Below, piece after piece: positions 7,128 to 10,049 of a stretch of 10,049 nucleotides of DNA. Position numbers and translations under genes: made by a program. The notes beneath the pieces are model-generated. The model saw nothing but the letters and a program-made list of their open reading frames with translations. It was not told the DNA's origin and searched no databases. The stretch is from assembly GCA_002371695.1 (NCBI GenBank), contig DFGG01000175.1:1-10049 (forward strand), given 5' to 3'. Source of the stretch: a bacterium UBA3756 (lineage in GTDB: Bacteria; Bacteroidota; Bacteroidia; Bacteroidales; Bacteroidaceae). The first letter of the stretch is position 1. Each line of letters begins with the position of its first letter.

Positions 7128-7155
7128 ATTTCAATCTTCAATTTTCAATGTTCAA
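7128..7155 (-). repeat. Fourfold heptanucleotide repeat (TTGAANA) before mltD
   Basis: Read on the minus strand, the DUF5683-mltD junction is four consecutive 7-mers: TTGAACA, TTGAAAA, TTGAAGA and TTGAAAT. They begin inside the last codon and stop of the DUF5683 gene and end 2 nt before the mltD ATG. The tract thus covers the whole 26-nt leader where ribosome binding for mltD must occur, and no purine-rich Shine-Dalgarno is present. A change of copy number would alter stop-to-start spacing by 7 nt per unit. Confidence 0.75.
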
Positions 7156-7916
7156 AAGTTCAGACTGCACTGTAGTCCAACCCTTGAGTCGAGTGGGTTG
7201 CGGGAGTGCTCGTCGTTGATGATGGTGGGCTCTACCTTCAGGCTCAAGTCCTTGGAAATGTCGAATACCGACAGTTCTGCATCGACATAGGCGTCGATGA
7301 CCGACAGGGCATAGACACCAATCAACACAAAAAAGCTCAGGTCGCGCCAACGGCGATACCTATCCTTGCGCTTTTTGAAAATGTCTCTGTAAGTATCCAT
7401 GTTGTTTGATGTGATCGTTGCTCCCAGATGCAGGAACCTGTTGTAGCTGTCGGTATTCGGGTTGCTGTCGGAGATGTCGATAAAGGCCTGTGAATAGTCC
7501 TTGTACATGTTGTTGTTCCAGTTCATCGCATACAGACAGCCGATGAAGCCGCCATAGACGATGGGAAGTTTCCAGTATTTCCTGTTGTATATCTGTCCTC
7601 CACCAGGGAAGACGATTGCCAGCCATAGTGCCTTTTGGGGATTAGGCCTCCAGGCCGACCAGTCCTTAGCCTCTTTTTTAGGAATCGGCTGCTGTCCCAG
7701 GGCGATGTTGATGTCTTGGCTCAGACTGTCGACGGCTATGTCCCTGCTGATGCTGTCTCCGTAGAGTCTGTCGGCCACGACACTGTCAGCAGGTGCAAGG
7801 TCGTCGTCGATCTTTGCATCTCTCACGTCCTGAGCCTGCAGGGCGGCCATGCCTCCCATGGTGAGCAGGGCTGTCAGTAGCGGTTTCCTGTATCGTGTCA
7901 GTAATTGTTGTATCAA
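7152..7916 (-). CDS. DUF5683 membrane protein of the Bacteroidetes parAB-mltD cluster
   Basis: 254 residues, function unknown. A signal-like N-terminus (RYRKPLLTALLTMGGMAALQAQ, 9-30) is followed by an acidic, Ser/Asp-rich linker (31-75). The DUF5683 core starts at RPNPQKALWLAIVFPGGGQIYNRKYWKLPIVYGGF (90-124), a highly characteristic block containing a hydrophobic hairpin. A further hydrophobic stretch lies at LSFFVLIGVYALSVIDAYVDA (193-213). The arginine/lysine-rich KKRKDRYRRWRD (181-192) just before it would favour a cytoplasmic side for that segment. The chosen start is TTG at 7916-7914, which shares its bases with the parB TGA: the frame is closed upstream by a stop at 7931-7929, and the first ATG (residue 20) would destroy the signal segment. 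The overlap suggests translational coupling to parB. The role is probably at the inner membrane or envelope, linked to mltD by position only. Confidence 0.85.
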   Translation of the reverse strand: MIQQLLTRYRKPLLTALLTMGGMAALQAQDVRDAKIDDDLAPADSVVADRLYGDSISRDIAVDSLSQDINIALGQQPIPKKEAKDWSAWRPNPQKALWLAIVFPGGGQIYNRKYWKLPIVYGGFIGCLYAMNWNNNMYKDYSQAFIDISDSNPNTDSYNRFLHLGATITSNNMDTYRDIFKKRKDRYRRWRDLSFFVLIGVYALSVIDAYVDAELSVFDISKDLSLKVEPTIINDEHSRNPLDSRVGLQCSLNF

Positions 7917-8842
7917 CTTTTTATCTTGTCAATAGTGTTCATAATGTGTTCCAGTTCCTCTGCATTGTTGAAGGCGATGCTGATGCGCCCCTTTCCCTTC
8001 GGGTTGTACGACATCTGTACTTTCGTCTGGAAAAGGTCTGCCAGTCGTTTCCTCAGTGTGTTGAACTCTTCCGGCAAGCGGGCTGGCGTTGCGGCGGTCT
8101 TCTTCACGCTCTGCAGATTCTCGCCGTTCTTGAGTTGCTGCACCATCTCCTCAACCTTCCTGACGGAATAGCCGTTCTTCTGCACCTCCTTGAACATCTT
8201 GATCTGTGCCGAAGGGCTGTCGAGTGCCAGCAGAGCACGGGCGTGGCCCATGTCCATCTCGCGGTTCTTCAGTGCCATCTGTATCTGGGCAGGCAGCTTC
8301 AGCAACCTCATGTAGTTGGTGATTGCTGCACGGCTCTTGCCGACACGCTCGGATATTTTCTCTTGCGTCATGCCACTCGTGTCGGCCAGATGCTGGTAGG
8401 CCAGGGCTATCTCGATGGCGTTCAGGTCCTCACGCTGTATGTTCTCTACGAGGGCCATCTCCATCACGTTCTCGTCCTCCACCGTCCGGATGTAGGCCGG
8501 GATGGCAGACAGTCCTGCCAGTTTTGAGGCGCGCCAGCGCCGTTCGCCGGCGATAATCTGGTAGTTGCCGTCAGGCATCTGCCTGAGGGTGATGGGGGTG
8601 ATGATACCCACTTCACGGATGCTGTTTGCCAGTTCCTGCAGGGCTTCCTCGTCGAATTCCCGGCGTGGCTGGTTGGGGTTGGAGAATATCTTCTCGATGG
8701 CAATCTCGTTCAGGTTCGACGTGCCTTCCGTCTCGATGTCCCTGGTGTCTATCAGGGCGTCGAGACCTTTACCTTTTCCATTTCCTATGTTGTCCAGGCC
8801 GCGGCCCAGTACGTTTCGATCGTATTTCTTATGTACAGCCAT
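7913..8842 (-). CDS. parB: Chromosome-partitioning protein ParB (CTPase, parS-binding)
   Basis: 309 residues. ParB loads at parS sites, binds CTP, spreads along DNA as a sliding clamp and stimulates ParA ATPase, driving origin segregation. The N-terminal CTP-binding domain contains IFSNPNQPRREFDEEALQEL (52-71) and GERRWRAS (99-106, the nucleotide-contacting box), then ENIQREDLNAIEIALAYQ (133-150). The helix-turn-helix is at about 158-178 (MTQEKISERVGKSRAAITNY), with GHARALLAL (199-207) after it. The C-terminal dimerisation region runs about 255-309. The short N-terminal ParA-contact peptide is unusual: LGRGLDNIG (12-20) is followed at once by GKGKGLDALI (22-31), two copies of a motif that normally occurs once. 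The gene starts 14 nt after parA and ends overlapping the DUF5683 start. I saw no convincing parS site in the window. Confidence 0.96.
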   Translation of the reverse strand: MAVHKKYDRNVLGRGLDNIGNGKGKGLDALIDTRDIETEGTSNLNEIAIEKIFSNPNQPRREFDEEALQELANSIREVGIITPITLRQMPDGNYQIIAGERRWRASKLAGLSAIPAYIRTVEDENVMEMALVENIQREDLNAIEIALAYQHLADTSGMTQEKISERVGKSRAAITNYMRLLKLPAQIQMALKNREMDMGHARALLALDSPSAQIKMFKEVQKNGYSVRKVEEMVQQLKNGENLQSVKKTAATPARLPEEFNTLRKRLADLFQTKVQMSYNPKGKGRISIAFNNAEELEHIMNTIDKIKS

Positions 8843-8856
8843 GTCCGCTCTTCTCG

Positions 8857-9624
8857 CTATTCATTGTTTTTGTTAATAATCTCCTTGGCCAGGGCCAGGT
8901 GGTTCTTACTGCCTGTAGAGTCGGCGTCATAGAGGATGACTGGCAGGCCGTGGCTCGGACTCTCCGACAACTTCACGTTGCGCTGGATGACAGTCTTGAA
9001 CACCAGTTCCTGGAAGTGGCGCTTGACTTCGTCGTAGATCTGGTTGGCCAGACGCAGACGGCTGTCGTACATCGTCAGCAGGAATCCCTCAATCTCCAGC
9101 TGGGGGTTCAGTTTGCTCTTGATGATCTTGATGGTGTTGAGCAACTTGCTGATGCCTTCCAGGGCGAAGTACTCGCACTGCACGGGGATGATCACGGAGT
9201 CGGCTGCCGTCAGGGCATTGACGGTGATGAGTCCCAGTGAGGGCGAACAGTCGATGAGGATGTAGTCATACTCATCCCGGATAGGGGCCAGCACCTGCTT
9301 GATGATTTTCTCGCGATGCTCCATGTTCAGCATCTCTATCTCTGCGCCCACCAGGTCTATGTGGCTGGGGATAATGTCGAGTCCCTCGATGTCGGTGGTA
9401 TAAATGGCATCCCTGACGTCTGCCTTGTTGATGATGCACTCATAGATGGAGCAGTCCACTTCCTTGATGTCTACGCCCAGACCGCTCGAGGCATTGGCCT
9501 GAGGGTCGGCATCCACCACCAGGACGCTCTTCTCAAGAGTGGCCAGGGAGGCTCCCAGATTCATGGTCGTGGTTGTCTTTCCGACACCTCCCTTTTGGTT
9601 TGCTAATGCAATGATTTTACCCAT
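8857..9624 (-). CDS. parA: Chromosome-partitioning ATPase ParA (Soj)
   Basis: 255 residues, the usual size of chromosomal ParA without an N-terminal DNA-binding domain. The deviant Walker A motif KGGVGKTTT (11-19) has the signature Lys11 plus Lys16. Walker A' VVDADPQANAS (36-46) has the Asp40 region, and Walker B is YILIDCSPSLGLIT (121-134). Other family blocks are PVQCEYFALEGISKLL (147-162) and a C-terminal VIQRNVKLSESPSHGLPVILYD (212-233). ATP-bound dimers coat the nucleoid, and ParB triggers hydrolysis to move the origin region. It is the first gene of the minus-strand run, 41 nt downstream of a TAACTTTG promoter element, and is followed 14 nt later by parB. The ATG at 9624 gives MGKIIALANQKGGVGKTT, the standard start for the family. 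Confidence 0.97.
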   Translation of the reverse strand: MGKIIALANQKGGVGKTTTTMNLGASLATLEKSVLVVDADPQANASSGLGVDIKEVDCSIYECIINKADVRDAIYTTDIEGLDIIPSHIDLVGAEIEMLNMEHREKIIKQVLAPIRDEYDYILIDCSPSLGLITVNALTAADSVIIPVQCEYFALEGISKLLNTIKIIKSKLNPQLEIEGFLLTMYDSRLRLANQIYDEVKRHFQELVFKTVIQRNVKLSESPSHGLPVILYDADSTGSKNHLALAKEIINKNNE

Positions 9625-9665
9625 TATATTCTCTTTTACCTTATTTTAAAATGGAAATTTGGGCA

Positions 9666-9673
9666 CAAAGTTA
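9666..9673 (-). promoter_or_regulatory. Bacteroidetes -7 promoter element (TAACTTTG) of the parA operon
   Basis: The minus strand reads TAACTTTG, an exact TAnnTTTG match, 41 nt before the parA ATG. A clear TTTG -33 box at 19-21 nt spacing is not visible; the region there is an A/T-rich inverted repeat instead. This is the only such element I identified upstream of the six-gene minus-strand run, so it probably drives the operon. Confidence 0.6.
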
Positions 9674-9677
9674 CATA

Positions 9678-9691
9678 TTTCTTGCGAGAAA
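9678..9691. promoter_or_regulatory. Short inverted repeat between surE and parA, possible operator
   Basis: TTTCT-TGCG-AGAAA is a 5-bp-arm inverted repeat lying just upstream of the parA -7 element, where the -33 contact would be, and upstream of the surE -7 element. It could be bound by a regulator acting on both genes. The arms are short and A/T-rich, so chance is a serious alternative. Its centre is 6 nt between TTTC and GAAA, not the 4 nt of a parS site. Confidence 0.25.
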
Positions 9692-9716
9692 ATACGTCTA
9701 TTTAAACCTTTTTTCG

Positions 9717-9724
9717 TAATTTTG
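9717..9724 (+). promoter_or_regulatory. Bacteroidetes -7 promoter element (TAATTTTG) of surE
   Basis: TAATTTTG matches TAnnTTTG exactly and lies 20 nt before the surE ATG at 9745. No good TTTG is visible at the -33 distance. With the parA element at 9666-9673 it makes this 120-nt gap a divergent promoter region. Confidence 0.6.
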
Positions 9725-9744
9725 CAGTCAAAATTTGATATTTT

Positions 9745-10049
9745 ATGGAAATTAAACGACCACTGCTGCTCATTTCCAATGATGACGGCTATCACGCCAA
9801 GGGTATCCGCTCGCTGACAGAGATGCTCTCCGACATGGCCGATATCATTGTCTGTGCCCCAGAGTCGGCGCGCAGCGGTTTCTCTTGTGCTTTCTCCGCC
9901 ACACTCCCCCTGCGACTGAAACAGCGGCGGCAGATGCCGGGCGTTGAGGTATGGTCGTGCAACGGCACACCTGTCGACTGTGTGAAGATGGCGCTCTCCG
10001 AGATTGTGCCCCGCAAGCCCGACATGGTGATCGGCGGCATCAACCACGG
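9745..10049 (+). CDS. surE: 5'/3'-nucleotidase SurE, N-terminal part (3' end cut by window edge)
   Basis: 101 residues are visible; the family is normally about 250. SurE is a metal-dependent cytosolic phosphatase that dephosphorylates nucleoside 5'- and 3'-monophosphates and is linked to stationary-phase survival. The start MEIKRPLLLISNDDGYHAKGI contains the metal-binding NDD (residues 12-14) and the G-Y-x-A-x-G-I block. CAPESARSGFSCAFSATLPL (38-57) matches the 'AP...RSG.S.a.T' loop with the metal/substrate-contacting Ser, NGTPVDCVKMAL (76-87) the 'GTPaDCV' motif, and PDMVIGGINHG (about 94 to the edge) the 'PDlViSGiN.G' motif. Translation runs open to the window end. It diverges from parA, with its own TAATTTTG promoter element 20 nt upstream. 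Confidence 0.96.
   Translation, partial: MEIKRPLLLISNDDGYHAKGIRSLTEMLSDMADIIVCAPESARSGFSCAFSATLPLRLKQRRQMPGVEVWSCNGTPVDCVKMALSEIVPRKPDMVIGGINH

Overview
The window looks like chromosomal DNA of a Bacteroidales bacterium, most likely Prevotella or a close relative. Three things point there: four promoter-like TAnnTTTG (Bacteroidetes -7) elements upstream of genes, weak or absent Shine-Dalgarno sequences, and protein families and gene order typical of the group (parA-parB-DUF5683-mltD-rsh with a divergent surE). This assignment is by recognition of families and synteny, not by a database search. Coding density is high, and no gene-free stretch exceeds about 120 bases. I see no tRNA, rRNA, insertion sequence or CRISPR array.

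Left part (1-2333): a TonB-dependent outer-membrane receptor with a His-rich N-terminal segment runs leftward off the window edge. Diverging from it is a short two-gene unit: a degenerate nucleotidyltransferase-like protein and, 4 nt later, a small MerR-type regulator. This unit ends in an 81-nt convergent gap that holds two tandem GC-rich hairpin repeats.

Middle and right part (2415-9624), all on the minus strand and read from right to left: ParA ATPase, ParB CTPase/DNA-binding protein, a DUF5683 membrane protein, an MltD-type lytic transglycosylase, a bifunctional RelA/SpoT (p)ppGpp enzyme and a secreted pectin methylesterase. Spacings are -4 to 26 nt, so this is probably one operon, started at a TAnnTTTG promoter at 9666-9673. 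It puts chromosome segregation, wall remodelling and the stringent response under common transcription, with a carbohydrate-active enzyme attached at the end. At the right edge the 5'-nucleotidase gene surE begins, divergent from parA and incomplete.

Most of this is core, ordinary chromosome. The points that stand out are: a ParB with what looks like a doubled N-terminal ParA-contact motif; an MltD with an acidic N-terminus and a roughly 65-residue Lys/Arg-rich tail; a nucleotidyltransferase fold lacking its first catalytic aspartate; a fourfold heptanucleotide repeat between DUF5683 and mltD; the tandem hairpin repeat after merR; and a TTG start embedded in the parB stop. I found no convincing new multi-gene system.
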